Position numbers and translations under genes: made by a program | Shown: positions 33,382 through 43,106 of the stretch, piece after piece | Layout of the letters: each line of letters begins with the position of its first letter | Numbering within the stretch: position 1 is the stretch's first letter | The notes under the pieces: model-generated | The model's database searches: none | Told to the model about the DNA's origin: nothing | Seen by the model: the letters and a program-made list of their open reading frames with translations, nothing else | NCBI GenBank assembly: GCA_947475415.1 | Contig: CANJLH010000012.1 | Location: forward strand, 1 to 64,000 | DNA length: 64,000 bases | Source of the DNA: Caulobacteraceae bacterium | GTDB taxonomy: Bacteria; Pseudomonadota; Alphaproteobacteria; Caulobacterales; Caulobacteraceae | Direction of reading: 5' to 3'

Positions 33382-36300
33382 TCACCATGTGTCCAGGAAC
33401 GTGCGCCGCTGGGCGGGAACCCGTCGCTTGGCGGAAAACGCCGACAGCCCGGCTTCGACCCAGCGGCGGGTGTCAGCAGGATCAATGACGTCGTCGAAGT
33501 CATATATCGAGGAATAGCGCAGCGCCTTGCCCTTCTCGTACATCCTCGCCACCAGTTCATCGTAGCGGGCCTTGCGTTCGGCCGGGTCAGCGATCGCGTC
33601 CAGTTCCTTCCTGTGGGCGAGCTTTACGGACCCCTCCAGGCCCATGGAGCCGAACTCTCCAGTGGGCCAGACCACGGTGAAAGCCGGGATCCGGTAGCTG
33701 CCGCCGGCCATGGCGATCATCCCTAGGCCATACGCCTTGCGCAGGATCACAGTGAACATCGGCACATTGAGGTTGGAACCGGCCACTAGCATCCGCGCCG
33801 AATGGCGCACGAGAGCGGTCTTCTCGGCCTCCGGTCCCACCATCACCCCGGGCGTATCGCACAGGGACAGGATCGGCAGGCCAAACGCATCGCAGAGCTT
33901 GAAAAAGCGGGTCGCCTTGTCCGCGCCGTCGGCGTCGATGGCGCCGGAGAGATGGCCCGGATTGTTGGCCACGACGCCCAGCGGTTTTCCGTTCACCCGC
34001 GCCAGGGCGGTGACCATGCCGCGGCCAAAATCGCGGCGTAATTCCAGTACGCTGCCAAGATCACACAGTATATCGATGGTCTTGCGAACGTCGTAGGCGC
34101 GGCGCCGATCTTCCGGAACCACCTGACGTAACAATGCTTGGTCAGCGACCTCTCCGGGAGGCAGGTCTCCCTGAAAATAGGACAGATACTGCTTCACCGC
34201 CGCCACCGCGCCAGCCTCGTCGGCGGCCAGGTAGTCGATGACCCCATTAGCCGCCTGCACTGACGCCGGGCCCACGTCGCGCGCCTTGACCTGACCCAGG
34301 CCCGCGCTTTCGATCATCACCGGCCCTCCCATGCCGATGGAGGCGTCCGGCGTGGCGATGATTACGTCGCAGGCGCCCAGGAAGGCGGCATTGCCGGCGA
34401 AGCAGTTGCCGGACACCACCCCCACCAGTGGAACTTTTCCCGACAGCCGGCCGAATTGGTTGAACGAGCGCCCGTCGCCGCGGGACTCGGTGTCGCCGGG
34501 CCTGCCGCCGCCGCCCTCGGCAAAGAACACCACCGGCAACTTCCACTGCTCGGCGAGCTCGAACATCCGCCCGTCCTTGCGGTGGCCCTCATGACCCTGG
34601 GTGCCGGCCAGCACGGTGTAGTCATAGGAGAGCACGACGCAGCGGGCGGCGTCAGGACCGAAGCGATCTGCGTTGATCGTGGCGATTCCGGCGATCAGGC
34701 CGTCGGCGGGAGTGTTGCGGATCAGGTCATCAAGACTACGGTTGCGACGCTGCGGTGCGACCACCAGCGGCCCGTACTCTAGGAAACTGTCCGGATCACA
34801 GAGGTCGGCCAAATTCTCCCGCGCCATCCGACGACCCTGTGCATGCCGGCGCGCCATGGCCTCGGGCCGGGCGGCGTCCTCGATGAACCGGCGTCGCGCC
34901 CTCAATTCAGAAAGGTCGGAGCGAACCGCGTCGGTGTCGATTTCATCCTCGCCTGACTTGCCTTCATCAGCGATCTCCGCAGCCTCCAGGAACAGCATCG
35001 GATCGCCTTCGTATAAGGCCTCGCCGACGCTGACGGCGATGTGGCGCACGTAGCCGGAAGCATGAGCGGAAACCACATGCTCCATTTTCATCGCGTCCAG
35101 AATCGCCACCTGGGCGCCGGCCCGCACGGCATCGCCTACACTGATGTTTATGGATACGACGGAGCCCTGCAGGGGTGCGCGGATAGCCACGCCGTCAAAA
35201 TCAGGTGTCGGGTCGCGGCCAGACCCCGGCCCTTCAATCGAAGCCTCGACTTCCGCAGGAACATGCGCGACCGCAGCGGCGACCAACTCAGCCATGTGTT
35301 GGTCGATGAACTGGGTATGGACCTCACCGGCGCCAACTTCCGAGCGTTCAGCGAGCGCCAGAAGGAATTCGCGGTTGGTCTCCACCGGCCCGATCCGAAA
35401 CTCCGCAAGCGCGCGGCGCAGCTTGCTCAGGGCCGCGGCATAGCCGCCGGACGCATGCACGATCACCTTTGCCAACAGGGAGTCGAAAGCTGGATTGGTC
35501 CGCATGCCGGCGAACCCGTGAGTATCGACCCGCACGCCAGGGCCGTTGGGCGGCTCGAAGGCGGATAGGATGCCGCCGGTGGGTTTCACAACGCCGTCGG
35601 CCTGGGCTGTTTCGGTGCAGATCCGGGCCTGGATCGCGTATCCGCGTGGCGCGGGGACGGCCGCCTGGGAAAGGCCAAGATCGCCTAACGTCCGTCCGGC
35701 GGCAACGGCCAGTTGGAGCGCCACGAGGTCGAGACCCGTCACCGCCTCGGTGACGGTGTGCTCCACCTGGATGCGGGCGTTGGCTTCCATGAAGTAGAAG
35801 CCGCCACCCTGTGGATCGACCAGGAACTCAAAGGTGCCAAGGCCGCGGTACTTCAGGTCGCACGCCAGGCCAACTGCGGTGTCCAGCATGGCGTCCCGAA
35901 CCGCAGCGTCCAGCGCCGGCGCTGGCGCCATCTCAAGGAGCTTCTGATGGCGGCGCTGCAAGCTGCACTCGCGCTCCCAAACATGGATTGCAGCTCCAGT
36001 CCCGTCGCCGATGACCTGCACCTCCACATGCCGCGCCCCTGGGAGGAATTGCTCAACATAGACGCCGTCGTAACCGAAGGCTGCTTTGGCTTCCGAAGCG
36101 CAGCGGGCATGGAGTTCCGCGACGTCACCCGGATTGGACGCGATGCGAATGCCGCGACCACCGCCGCCGCTGATCGCCTTCAGCGCCATCGCGCCGCCTT
36201 GGCCCAATGTGCGCAGGAACGCTTCGGCCGCCGATGCGTTGACGGCGCGCTCCGATCCAGCCAGCACCGGGGCGCCGCCTGCGATGGCGATGGCCCGCGC

Positions 36301-36660
36301 TCTGGCCTTGTCGCCGAGGGCCTCCAGAGTTTCACTGCGCGGGCCGACGAAGGCGATCCGGGCGTCCTCGCAGGCCCGGGCCAGCGCGGCGTTCTCACTC
36401 TGGAAGCCGTATCCCGGATGCAGAGCGTCACACCCCTGCTCCGCCGCCGCCGAAATCAGCTGATCGATGTCGAGGTACGCCGCGGCGCCCCGACCCTTTA
36501 GCGCCACCGCGCGATCGGCGCGTCGGACGTGCAGCGCGGATTCATCGTCGTCGCTGAACACCGCCACCGTCTCGATGCCGAGGTCGGCGGCGGTGCGGGC
36601 GATGCGGATGGCGATCTCGCCGCGGTTGGCGATCAGCAGGCGTCGGAAAGGTCTTTGCAT
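33382..36660 (-). CDS. Single-chain acyl-CoA carboxylase (biotin carboxylase, BCCP and carboxyltransferase fused)
   Basis: 1092 residues containing all parts of a biotin-dependent carboxylase. Residues 1-450: biotin carboxylase, with LLIANRGEIAIRIARTA, the ATP loop ISGGGGRGIR, and EANARIQVEHTVTE. Around residue 521 the biotin lysine lies in LDAMKMEHV. Residues about 600-1092: carboxyltransferase, with VLSYDYTVLAGTQGH, a GGGGRPGD loop, MGGPVMIESAGLG and GEFGSMGLEGSVKLAHR. This domain order and length match the long-chain acyl-CoA carboxylases described from Mycobacterium and Rhodopseudomonas, which act as hexamers on acyl-CoAs of varied length. It catalyses ATP- and bicarbonate-dependent alpha-carboxylation. 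It stands 23 bases downstream of the tandem MFS genes. Confidence 0.92.
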   Translation of the reverse strand: MQRPFRRLLIANRGEIAIRIARTAADLGIETVAVFSDDDESALHVRRADRAVALKGRGAAAYLDIDQLISAAAEQGCDALHPGYGFQSENAALARACEDARIAFVGPRSETLEALGDKARARAIAIAGGAPVLAGSERAVNASAAEAFLRTLGQGGAMALKAISGGGGRGIRIASNPGDVAELHARCASEAKAAFGYDGVYVEQFLPGARHVEVQVIGDGTGAAIHVWERECSLQRRHQKLLEMAPAPALDAAVRDAMLDTAVGLACDLKYRGLGTFEFLVDPQGGGFYFMEANARIQVEHTVTEAVTGLDLVALQLAVAAGRTLGDLGLSQAAVPAPRGYAIQARICTETAQADGVVKPTGGILSAFEPPNGPGVRVDTHGFAGMRTNPAFDSLLAKVIVHASGGYAAALSKLRRALAEFRIGPVETNREFLLALAERSEVGAGEVHTQFIDQHMAELVAAAVAHVPAEVEASIEGPGSGRDPTPDFDGVAIRAPLQGSVVSINISVGDAVRAGAQVAILDAMKMEHVVSAHASGYVRHIAVSVGEALYEGDPMLFLEAAEIADEGKSGEDEIDTDAVRSDLSELRARRRFIEDAARPEAMARRHAQGRRMARENLADLCDPDSFLEYGPLVVAPQRRNRSLDDLIRNTPADGLIAGIATINADRFGPDAARCVVLSYDYTVLAGTQGHEGHRKDGRMFELAEQWKLPVVFFAEGGGGRPGDTESRGDGRSFNQFGRLSGKVPLVGVVSGNCFAGNAAFLGACDVIIATPDASIGMGGPVMIESAGLGQVKARDVGPASVQAANGVIDYLAADEAGAVAAVKQYLSYFQGDLPPGEVADQALLRQVVPEDRRRAYDVRKTIDILCDLGSVLELRRDFGRGMVTALARVNGKPLGVVANNPGHLSGAIDADGADKATRFFKLCDAFGLPILSLCDTPGVMVGPEAEKTALVRHSARMLVAGSNLNVPMFTVILRKAYGLGMIAMAGGSYRIPAFTVVWPTGEFGSMGLEGSVKLAHRKELDAIADPAERKARYDELVARMYEKGKALRYSSIYDFDDVIDPADTRRWVEAGLSAFSAKRRVPAQRRTFLDTW

Positions 36661-36683
36661 GCCCCGCGTTTACGCCACCGGCC

Positions 36684-38135
36684 CTAGCCAGCCAATGCCG
36701 GCGCTGGCGGCGCGGCGGTCCGGTTGCGCGGGATCATGAATGCGAAGGCGAGGCTCACCGCGGAGCAGGCGGTCAGATAGATGAATGTGGTCAGATAGGC
36801 CTTCTCATCAGGGAAGCGAGCGCCCGCGGCGTTGGAGACCAGCGAAGTGGCCAGGCACAGCGCGATAAGTTGCGAGCCCACCGCCTGGGAAATGGCCCGC
36901 AGCACCGAGGTCATGCCGGTGGCCTCGCTGGTTCGATCCTCGGGCGTGGCCTCGATGATCAGACCGGGCGCGCAGCCGAACAGGATCGTCCCGGCCGGCG
37001 CGATCAGCAGCACGGAGGCCAGCACCAGCGACCAGACCGAGTCATGGAAGAAGATCAACAGCACCCAGGCCAGCAGGTTGGCGGCCATGGACCAGATCAC
37101 CACCGCCCGCATGCCATAGCGTTGGGCTAGAAACCCCGAGCTGATACCGGCGACGCCGGAGCTCAGGTTCGTGGGCATCTTGACCAGGCCAGCCATGGTC
37201 GCCGTGATCCCCAGTCCGACCCCGGTCCACAACGGCTGCTGCAGCAGCGGCATCAGCACCTGCGGATAGATCATCGGACCGACGGCGCAGAAGCAGATCA
37301 TCAGGTTCACCGTGGCGATTTGCGGAATCTTCAGCAGGCGTACGTCGATCATCGGATCGGCCTGCCGCAGCTCGTAGATCACCCAGGCCCCCAGGCCGAC
37401 GATACCGCCCGCGAACAGACCTAGCGTCATCGGCGAGCCCCAGCCCTCCGCCTTGCCGGAATTGAGTCCCAGCAGCAGGGCTGTGATCGGTATCACCAGG
37501 GTGAGGCCGCCGATCAGGTCCAGCGGTCCGCTGACCGTGCGGGGCCGGTCCCGCGGCAATACAGCCAGCACCATCACCAGGGCGATGACGGCGACGCCGG
37601 CGCTCAACAGGAACATGTCCTGCCAGTCCGCCCGGTCCACGATCACGCCGCCCAGCACGATGCCGAGGCCGGTAGAGAAGGAATAGGTGCCGCCTAGCAC
37701 ACCCACGCCGACGTTCAGTTGCTTCCGGTCCTCGACGACCTCACGCAGGATGCCGAAGGCCAGCGGCAGCACCGACATTGAGGCGCCCTGGATCGCCCGG
37801 CCGAGGATGATGATGTTGAGATCGTTTGAAAGCGCGCTGATCAGCGAGCCCGCCGTCGCGATCAGCAACATGATCACCAGCATGCGGCGGCGCCCATAGA
37901 TGTCGCCCAACCGACTGCCGATCGCCACAGTGGCCGCAGACGTCAAGCCGTAGGCGGTGATCAGCCAGGTCACCCGCACCGGATCGCCATAGAGGCCGTA
38001 TAGCTTCGACAGCGCGACGCTGATCATGCTGGTTTCGAAGGCGCAGGTGATCTCGGCCATGACCAATACAACCACAACCAACCAGAAGCGCCGGTTGGCG
38101 GAAGATGCGACGCCCTGCGCGCTGTCTTCGGTCAT
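36684..38135 (-). CDS. MFS transporter, drug:H+ antiporter-2 (14-helix) type
   Basis: 483 residues with about 14 membrane helices. Typical DHA2/EmrB-QacA elements are WLITAYGLTSAATVAIGSRLGD followed by YGRRRMLV (motif A) and GRAIQGASMSVLPLAFGILRE, then GTYSFSTGLGIVLGGVIVD (motif C). It probably exports a hydrophobic compound by proton antiport, or imports a carboxylate substrate. The start at 38135 has GAGG upstream. It lies 24 bases after the second MFS gene, with which it is colinear along the whole length, so the pair arose by tandem duplication. The carboxylase gene follows. Confidence 0.88.
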   Translation of the reverse strand: MTEDSAQGVASSANRRFWLVVVVLVMAEITCAFETSMISVALSKLYGLYGDPVRVTWLITAYGLTSAATVAIGSRLGDIYGRRRMLVIMLLIATAGSLISALSNDLNIIILGRAIQGASMSVLPLAFGILREVVEDRKQLNVGVGVLGGTYSFSTGLGIVLGGVIVDRADWQDMFLLSAGVAVIALVMVLAVLPRDRPRTVSGPLDLIGGLTLVIPITALLLGLNSGKAEGWGSPMTLGLFAGGIVGLGAWVIYELRQADPMIDVRLLKIPQIATVNLMICFCAVGPMIYPQVLMPLLQQPLWTGVGLGITATMAGLVKMPTNLSSGVAGISSGFLAQRYGMRAVVIWSMAANLLAWVLLIFFHDSVWSLVLASVLLIAPAGTILFGCAPGLIIEATPEDRTSEATGMTSVLRAISQAVGSQLIALCLATSLVSNAAGARFPDEKAYLTTFIYLTACSAVSLAFAFMIPRNRTAAPPAPALAG

Positions 38136-38159
38136 CACCCACCCTCGACAGCCATTGGC

Positions 38160-39623
38160 CTACTCCGCCGGAACCGGGGCCGGAACAGCCCCCCGCCCCG
38201 GCTTTGGAATCATCACAGCGAATACGAAACTGACCAGGCTGCAGACCGCCACAAAGATGAAGGTGGTCAAGTAGGCCCTTTCGTCCGGAAACCGGGCTCC
38301 GGCCGCATTGCTGACCATGGAGGTCGCGAGGCAAAGGGCGATCAGTTGCGAGCCCACCGAAGAGGCGATGGCGCGCAGGACCGAGGTGAGACCCGTGGCC
38401 TCGCTTGTGCGATCCGGCGGGGTGGCGTCGATGATCAAACCCGGCGCGACCCCGAACATGATCGTCCCGGCCGGAGAAATCAGCAGCACTGAGGCCAGCA
38501 CCAGAGACCAGACGGAATCGTGCCAGATAATCAGTAGCCCCCAGGCCAGCAAATTAGCCCCGGTGGCCAGGATGACGATCCACCGCAACGTATAGCGGTG
38601 GGCCGCGAAGCCCGAAAAGATGCCGGCGATGCCTGAGGTGAAATTGGTGGGCAGCTTCACAAATCCGGCCATGGTGGCGGCCATGCCCAGTCCGACCCCG
38701 GTCCAAACCGGCTGCTGCAACAGGGGCATCAGCACCTGCGGATAGATCATCGGGGCCATGGCCGTGGTGCAGATCATCAGGTTGACGATGGCGATCTGCG
38801 GCGTCCTCAACAGCCGCAGATCGATCATCGGTTCGGCCAGGCGCAGCTCATAGATTACCCAGCCCACCAGACCTACCGCGCCGCCCAGGAACAGTCCCAA
38901 TGTCTGTGGCGAGTTCCAGCCTTCAGCTTTGCCGCTGTTCAAGCCGAGCAACAGGGCGGCGATGGGGACCACGACAAAAAGACCGCCGATCAGGTCTAGC
39001 TTTCCATCAACCACCCGCGGCTTGTCCTTAGGCAAGAAGGTCCAGGCCAGGGCGATCGCCCCGATCGCGGTGATTGTGGTGACAATGAAAATGGCTTGCC
39101 AGGGCGCGTAGTCGACAATTACGCCGCCCATCAGGATGCCAATGCCGGTGCTGAACGAAAAGGTTCCCCCCAGCATCCCCACACCGACGTTTAGCTCCTT
39201 GCGGTTCTGGGCCGCCTCCCGCAGGATTCCAAACGCCAGCGGCAGCACCGCGACGGAGGCGCCCTGGATCGCCCGGCCGAGGATGATCACATTCAGATCG
39301 TGGGCGACGGCGCTGACCACCGACCCACCCGCCGCGAACAGCAGCATCAGGATAAGCAACCGGCGCCGTCCATAGAGGTCGCCGAGACGGCTGCAAATCG
39401 CCACCGTCGCCGCCGAGGTTAGGGTATAGGCGGTGATCAGCCAGGTCACATGGGCGGGATCGCCATAGATGCCATAGAGCTTCGACAGGGCCGAGGTGAT
39501 CATGTTGCTGCCCAGCGCGCAGGTGAACTCTGCGATCACCAGAGTCGCGACCACCCACCAGAATCGGCGGGAGATCTTTTCAGCGCTGTAGGCGCCGGTT
39601 GTATCTGTGGATTCGGTTCCCAT
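38160..39623 (-). CDS. MFS transporter, paralogue of the adjacent MFS gene
   Basis: 487 residues, about 14 helices. The same landmarks recur in the same order as in its neighbour: WLITAYTLTSAATVAICSRL, YGRRRLLI, GRAIQGASVAVLPLAFG, GTFSFSTGIGILMGGVIVD, VIYELRLAEPMIDLRLL and MIYPQVLMPLLQQPVWTGVG. The two differ mainly at the ends and in loop residues, so their substrates may differ. It is the first gene of a three-gene minus-strand unit (two transporters and the carboxylase) and is divergent from the TonB receptor at 39871. Confidence 0.88.
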   Translation of the reverse strand: MGTESTDTTGAYSAEKISRRFWWVVATLVIAEFTCALGSNMITSALSKLYGIYGDPAHVTWLITAYTLTSAATVAICSRLGDLYGRRRLLILMLLFAAGGSVVSAVAHDLNVIILGRAIQGASVAVLPLAFGILREAAQNRKELNVGVGMLGGTFSFSTGIGILMGGVIVDYAPWQAIFIVTTITAIGAIALAWTFLPKDKPRVVDGKLDLIGGLFVVVPIAALLLGLNSGKAEGWNSPQTLGLFLGGAVGLVGWVIYELRLAEPMIDLRLLRTPQIAIVNLMICTTAMAPMIYPQVLMPLLQQPVWTGVGLGMAATMAGFVKLPTNFTSGIAGIFSGFAAHRYTLRWIVILATGANLLAWGLLIIWHDSVWSLVLASVLLISPAGTIMFGVAPGLIIDATPPDRTSEATGLTSVLRAIASSVGSQLIALCLATSMVSNAAGARFPDERAYLTTFIFVAVCSLVSFVFAVMIPKPGRGAVPAPVPAE

Positions 39624-39752
39624 CCCCTATAGAAGCCGCAAATCGCGGATCGCGCCAGCTATCCGCGTCGCAAACCGTTCAGGGTTGCGAAGGCCGCCGC
39701 GCCACGTGTTATCATGACTCCCTGGGGGGATTGGTGATGTTGGTTCGATGGG

Positions 39753-39786
39753 CCAGGACGATTGCGCCAGGACGATTGCGCCAGGG
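39753..39786. repeat. 14-base tandem duplication
   Basis: The unit CCAGGACGATTGCG occurs twice directly in tandem (39753-39766, 39767-39780) and is followed by a partial third copy. It lies in the divergent region between the MFS gene and the TonB receptor gene, within DNA that could carry the receptor's leader. A 14-base step changes the reading frame. Confidence 0.9.
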
Positions 39787-39870
39787 CGGTCGCCGCGTCC
39801 GCGCGCTGCGGGCCCGCCTTACTGACTTCCTTCGCGCCGCCCCTTTTTCGCCAATCCGAAAGTATAGCGC

Positions 39871-41835
39871 TTGCATCCAACTTCCCGGCTTTGTCAGCCT
39901 TGGCGCGCCCGACCGTTCGGGGCGGGGCTGTGCGTTTGCGCCTGCTTGGCCGCCTCCGCCGCCGCCGCCCAACGCTCGGATGAGAACGCCGTCAAATCCG
40001 CCGACGATGCTTTCGGCAGCACGGTGGGTAATGAGCGCACCGGCATCTACAGTGAAACCGACGTGCGCGGGTTCAGTCCGATCCGCGCCGGAAATCTTCG
40101 GGTCGAGGGCATCTATTTCGACCAGCAGAGCAATTTCAGCAGCCGGGTGCGCGCCGGCTCGCGCATCCGGGTTGGGATCGCCGCGCTGGACTATCCATTC
40201 CCGGCGCCCACAGGAATTGTCGACCACCAGCTTCGCCTGCCTGGAGACAAACAACTCACCAGCTTCAGCGTGGATCGGACCAACTATGGCGGCACGATCC
40301 TGGAACTGGACACTCAGATCCCCATTGCGCCGGGCCAGTTCGCCCTCAGCGCCGGCATCGCCTTTGCCCACAACAAGGAAGTCGATGGTTCGCAACTGAA
40401 GAACTACGCGGTGGGGATCATTCCGCGTTGGCGATTTGAGGGTGGTGAGTTCAGCCCCTTTCTGGCTCACTTTGGAACTCGCGAGTCCACCAGCAGAATC
40501 GTGGTGACAGCGCCTGGCGCTTTCGTGCCAACCCTGCCAAAAGCGCGGGTCTACCTCGGCCAGGACTGGGCCCGAGCCAGCAGCGAAAACACCAATTTCG
40601 GCTTCGTGACCAAGGTTGCGCTGTCCGATAGTTGGTCAGTGCGGGGAGGACTGTCGGAATCCCGGCTCCTCAAGCACAGCGGCTACAGCGAGATCTTCAC
40701 CGTGGCGGACGCGGCGGGCGATGCGCGCCACCGGATCATCGCCGATCCGCGCCAGGAAAACCGCTCAATCGCCGGTGAAGTCCAGGCGGCCTGGCGCATC
40801 GACACGGGCCGAATTCGCCATAGCGTTCTGTTTATGGTCCGCGGCCGCGACAAGATCGCGGACTCCGGCGGCTCTGACAGCCGCGACCTGGGGACCGTTC
40901 TGCTCGGCGCGAAAGACCCCGAACCGAAGATCGCCTTCAACCTGCGCTCGCCGGACCGCAGCCACGTAAAGCAGGTGACTGCTGCCGTTGGCTACATGGG
41001 CAAGCTGGACAGCATCGCCCAGGTCAATCTTGGCCTGCAGAAGGTGGATTATCGCGCCGCCTTCCGCCGCCCCGGCCAACCGGTGACCTCCACGCGCGAC
41101 CAGCCATGGCTCTACAACGCCACGTTCACGCTCACGCCCAGCAAGACGGTGACCGCCTACGGCGCCTATGTGACCGGACTGGAGGAAAGCGGTGTGGCTC
41201 CGGAAAACGCCACCAACCGCAACGAAGTTCTACCCGCCTCCAAGACGGAGCAGATTGACGGCGGCGTGCGGATAAAACTGGGCCCGGCGCGGGTGGTGGC
41301 CAGCATTTTCCAGATCACCAAGCCCAACTTCAGTTTTGATGCGGCGGGTCGGTTCGTGGAACTGGGCCAGGTGCGACACCGGGGTGTGGAAGGCTCGCTC
41401 GCCGGCAAGTTCGGCGGACTCGAACTTTTGGCTGGCGCGGTGCTGATGGACCCCGTTGTGACCGGTGAGGCGGTAACCCAGGGGCGGGTCGGCCGCCGCC
41501 CTGTGGGGATTACCAAGAGCCTGCTAAGGCTGGACGCCGACTACACGACCCCGATCAAGGGGGTGTCACTCAATCTGACCGCCACTCACTCGGGACCGCG
41601 CACGGCCTCGGCGCGCACTTATGCCGAACTGGGCGGGCGGCAACTTGAGATCGGAGCCACCACCGTGGTGGATGCCGGGGTCCGATACCGGTTCAGCATC
41701 GACAAGGTGAAGCTCAGCCTGCGCGCCCAGATCTCGAATGTGTTCAACGACAAGTCCTGGCGCATCGTCGCCGCCAACAGCTACCAGATGAGCGAAACCC
41801 GGCGCGTGGCGGTGTTCCTGGTCGGCGACTTCTGA
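39871..41835 (+). CDS. TonB-dependent receptor
   Basis: 654 residues from a TTG at 39871; a stop codon sits two codons upstream. A signal-like segment (GAGLCVCACLAASAAAAQ) follows. The plug part has YSETDVRGFSPIRAGNLRV, VEGIYFDQQSNFSS and GSRIRVGIAALDYPFPAP, typical of a receptor type common in Caulobacterales. The barrel shows aromatic-ended strands and a final VAVFLVGDF with terminal Phe. It would sit in the outer membrane and import a large substrate with TonB energy. No clear TonB box is visible, and the start lacks a ribosome site, so the true N-terminus may differ. The SDR gene follows on the same strand after 64 bases. Confidence 0.8.
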   Translation: MHPTSRLCQPWRARPFGAGLCVCACLAASAAAAQRSDENAVKSADDAFGSTVGNERTGIYSETDVRGFSPIRAGNLRVEGIYFDQQSNFSSRVRAGSRIRVGIAALDYPFPAPTGIVDHQLRLPGDKQLTSFSVDRTNYGGTILELDTQIPIAPGQFALSAGIAFAHNKEVDGSQLKNYAVGIIPRWRFEGGEFSPFLAHFGTRESTSRIVVTAPGAFVPTLPKARVYLGQDWARASSENTNFGFVTKVALSDSWSVRGGLSESRLLKHSGYSEIFTVADAAGDARHRIIADPRQENRSIAGEVQAAWRIDTGRIRHSVLFMVRGRDKIADSGGSDSRDLGTVLLGAKDPEPKIAFNLRSPDRSHVKQVTAAVGYMGKLDSIAQVNLGLQKVDYRAAFRRPGQPVTSTRDQPWLYNATFTLTPSKTVTAYGAYVTGLEESGVAPENATNRNEVLPASKTEQIDGGVRIKLGPARVVASIFQITKPNFSFDAAGRFVELGQVRHRGVEGSLAGKFGGLELLAGAVLMDPVVTGEAVTQGRVGRRPVGITKSLLRLDADYTTPIKGVSLNLTATHSGPRTASARTYAELGGRQLEIGATTVVDAGVRYRFSIDKVKLSLRAQISNVFNDKSWRIVAANSYQMSETRRVAVFLVGDF

Positions 41836-41899
41836 CAAGCGCTTGAAGCGGCGGCGGTCGAACCCGTAAGTTGCCGGCAACCATACAGGAGGAAGCGCG

Positions 41900-42811
41900 G
41901 TGGGTCTGCTCGAAGGCAAGGTGGTGCTGATCACCGGTGGCGGACGTGGGATCGGGCGTGAGTGCGCGATCCTGTCGGCGCGGGAAGGCGCGAGGGTGGT
42001 GGTCAACGACCTGGGTGGCGGCATCCACGGCGATGGCGCCGACGCCGGGCCGGCGCAGGAGGTGGTCGATATTATCCGGACCGAAGGCGGAGAAGCCGTC
42101 GCCAACACCGAGAGCGTCACCGACCTGGCCGCGGTGAACCGCATGGTGCAGCAGGCCATGGACACCTTCGGCGGCCTGCATGCGGTGAACAATCCCGCCG
42201 GCTTCCTGCGCGACCGGATGATCCACAACATGACCGAGGAAGAGTGGGACGACATCTTCAACGTCCACATGCGCGGCCATTTCAACGTGGTGCGCGCCTC
42301 GATCAACCACTTCCGCAGCCAGAAGGAGGGCAGCTACGTCATGTGGTCGTCCACCTCGGGCCTGATCGGTAATGTCGGCCAGACCAACTATGGGGCGGCC
42401 AAGATGGGGGTGGCCGGCCTGGCGCGGATCGTGGCCATGGAGGGCGAACGGGTGGGTGTGCGCGCCAACACCATCGCGCCGGGCGCCGCCACCCGACTGA
42501 CAGACTCCGTGCCCAACCGCGCGCCGGAGGTGGTGGCCATGCGCGAGGCGATGCGACACATCAACACGGCCGAGCGGCCGGCCCAGCTGGCCGTGGCCTT
42601 GTGCGCGCCGGCCAGCGCTCATGTCTCCGGCCAGATCTTCGGATCAGCCGGCTACAATCTGTCGATCTACCAGCATCCCAGGCCCATCGAGACCTACGCC
42701 CGCGACGGCGGCTGGACGGCGCAGTCGATCATCCAGGACTTCTTTCCGCGGGTTGAAAAGCACATGGAGCCGCTGGAACGGCCGGAACCGCAGACGCCAA
42801 TACAGGTGTAG
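41900..42811 (+). CDS. SDR oxidoreductase (peroxisomal multifunctional enzyme/HSD17B4-type)
   Basis: 303 residues. The N-terminal cofactor loop is LITGGGRGIGRECAILSA, and VVVNDLGGGIHGDG is the extended loop after strand 2 found in 3-hydroxyacyl-CoA dehydrogenases of the multifunctional-enzyme-2 type. NNPAGFLRDRMI takes the place of NNAG. The catalytic residues are WSSTSG and YGAAK. A 50-residue tail (IYQHPRPIETYARDGG) follows the core. The likely reaction is NAD-dependent oxidation of a 3-hydroxyacyl-CoA or a hydroxysteroid. The GTG start is preceded by GGAGGAAGCGCG. It stands alone on the plus strand, converging with the small monooxygenase gene. Confidence 0.87.
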   Translation: MGLLEGKVVLITGGGRGIGRECAILSAREGARVVVNDLGGGIHGDGADAGPAQEVVDIIRTEGGEAVANTESVTDLAAVNRMVQQAMDTFGGLHAVNNPAGFLRDRMIHNMTEEEWDDIFNVHMRGHFNVVRASINHFRSQKEGSYVMWSSTSGLIGNVGQTNYGAAKMGVAGLARIVAMEGERVGVRANTIAPGAATRLTDSVPNRAPEVVAMREAMRHINTAERPAQLAVALCAPASAHVSGQIFGSAGYNLSIYQHPRPIETYARDGGWTAQSIIQDFFPRVEKHMEPLERPEPQTPIQV

Positions 42812-42818
42812 GGGGCGC

Positions 42819-43106
42819 CTACAGCCCCTCCATCATCTCCACGGCCATGGGTGCGGCGAAGGTGGCTTCCATCTTGGGCTGGGCGGCCTGGAAGTGGGGG
42901 GCGGCGACGTGGGCCTTGAAACCATCCTTGGAAGTGTAGACCTCGAGGATCTTGTAGCTGCCCGGCGCGTTGCGGACCTTGAAGACGTTGAAACCCTTGT
43001 TCTCAGGCTCGTCCTTGGCGACGGCGGCGGCCAGGGCGCCGACGACGGCCTCAAACTCCGCGATCTTGTCTTCCTTCACCGTGCAGGTTGCGATGACGCC
43101 GTACAT
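42819..43106 (-). CDS. Antibiotic biosynthesis monooxygenase-domain protein
   Basis: 95 residues covering a single ABM ferredoxin-like domain: YGVIATCTVKEDKIAEFEAV, a long helix, ENKGFNVFKVRNAPGSYKIL, EVYTSKDGFKAHVAAPHFQ and a final hydrophobic strand region. Members such as YgiN oxidise quinols or bind hydrophobic aromatic compounds, without cofactor. The HVAAPHFQ segment with its His is the conserved part. The gene lies between an SDR and a luciferase-like oxidoreductase, converging with the former. Confidence 0.87.
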   Translation of the reverse strand: MYGVIATCTVKEDKIAEFEAVVGALAAAVAKDEPENKGFNVFKVRNAPGSYKILEVYTSKDGFKAHVAAPHFQAAQPKMEATFAAPMAVEMMEGL

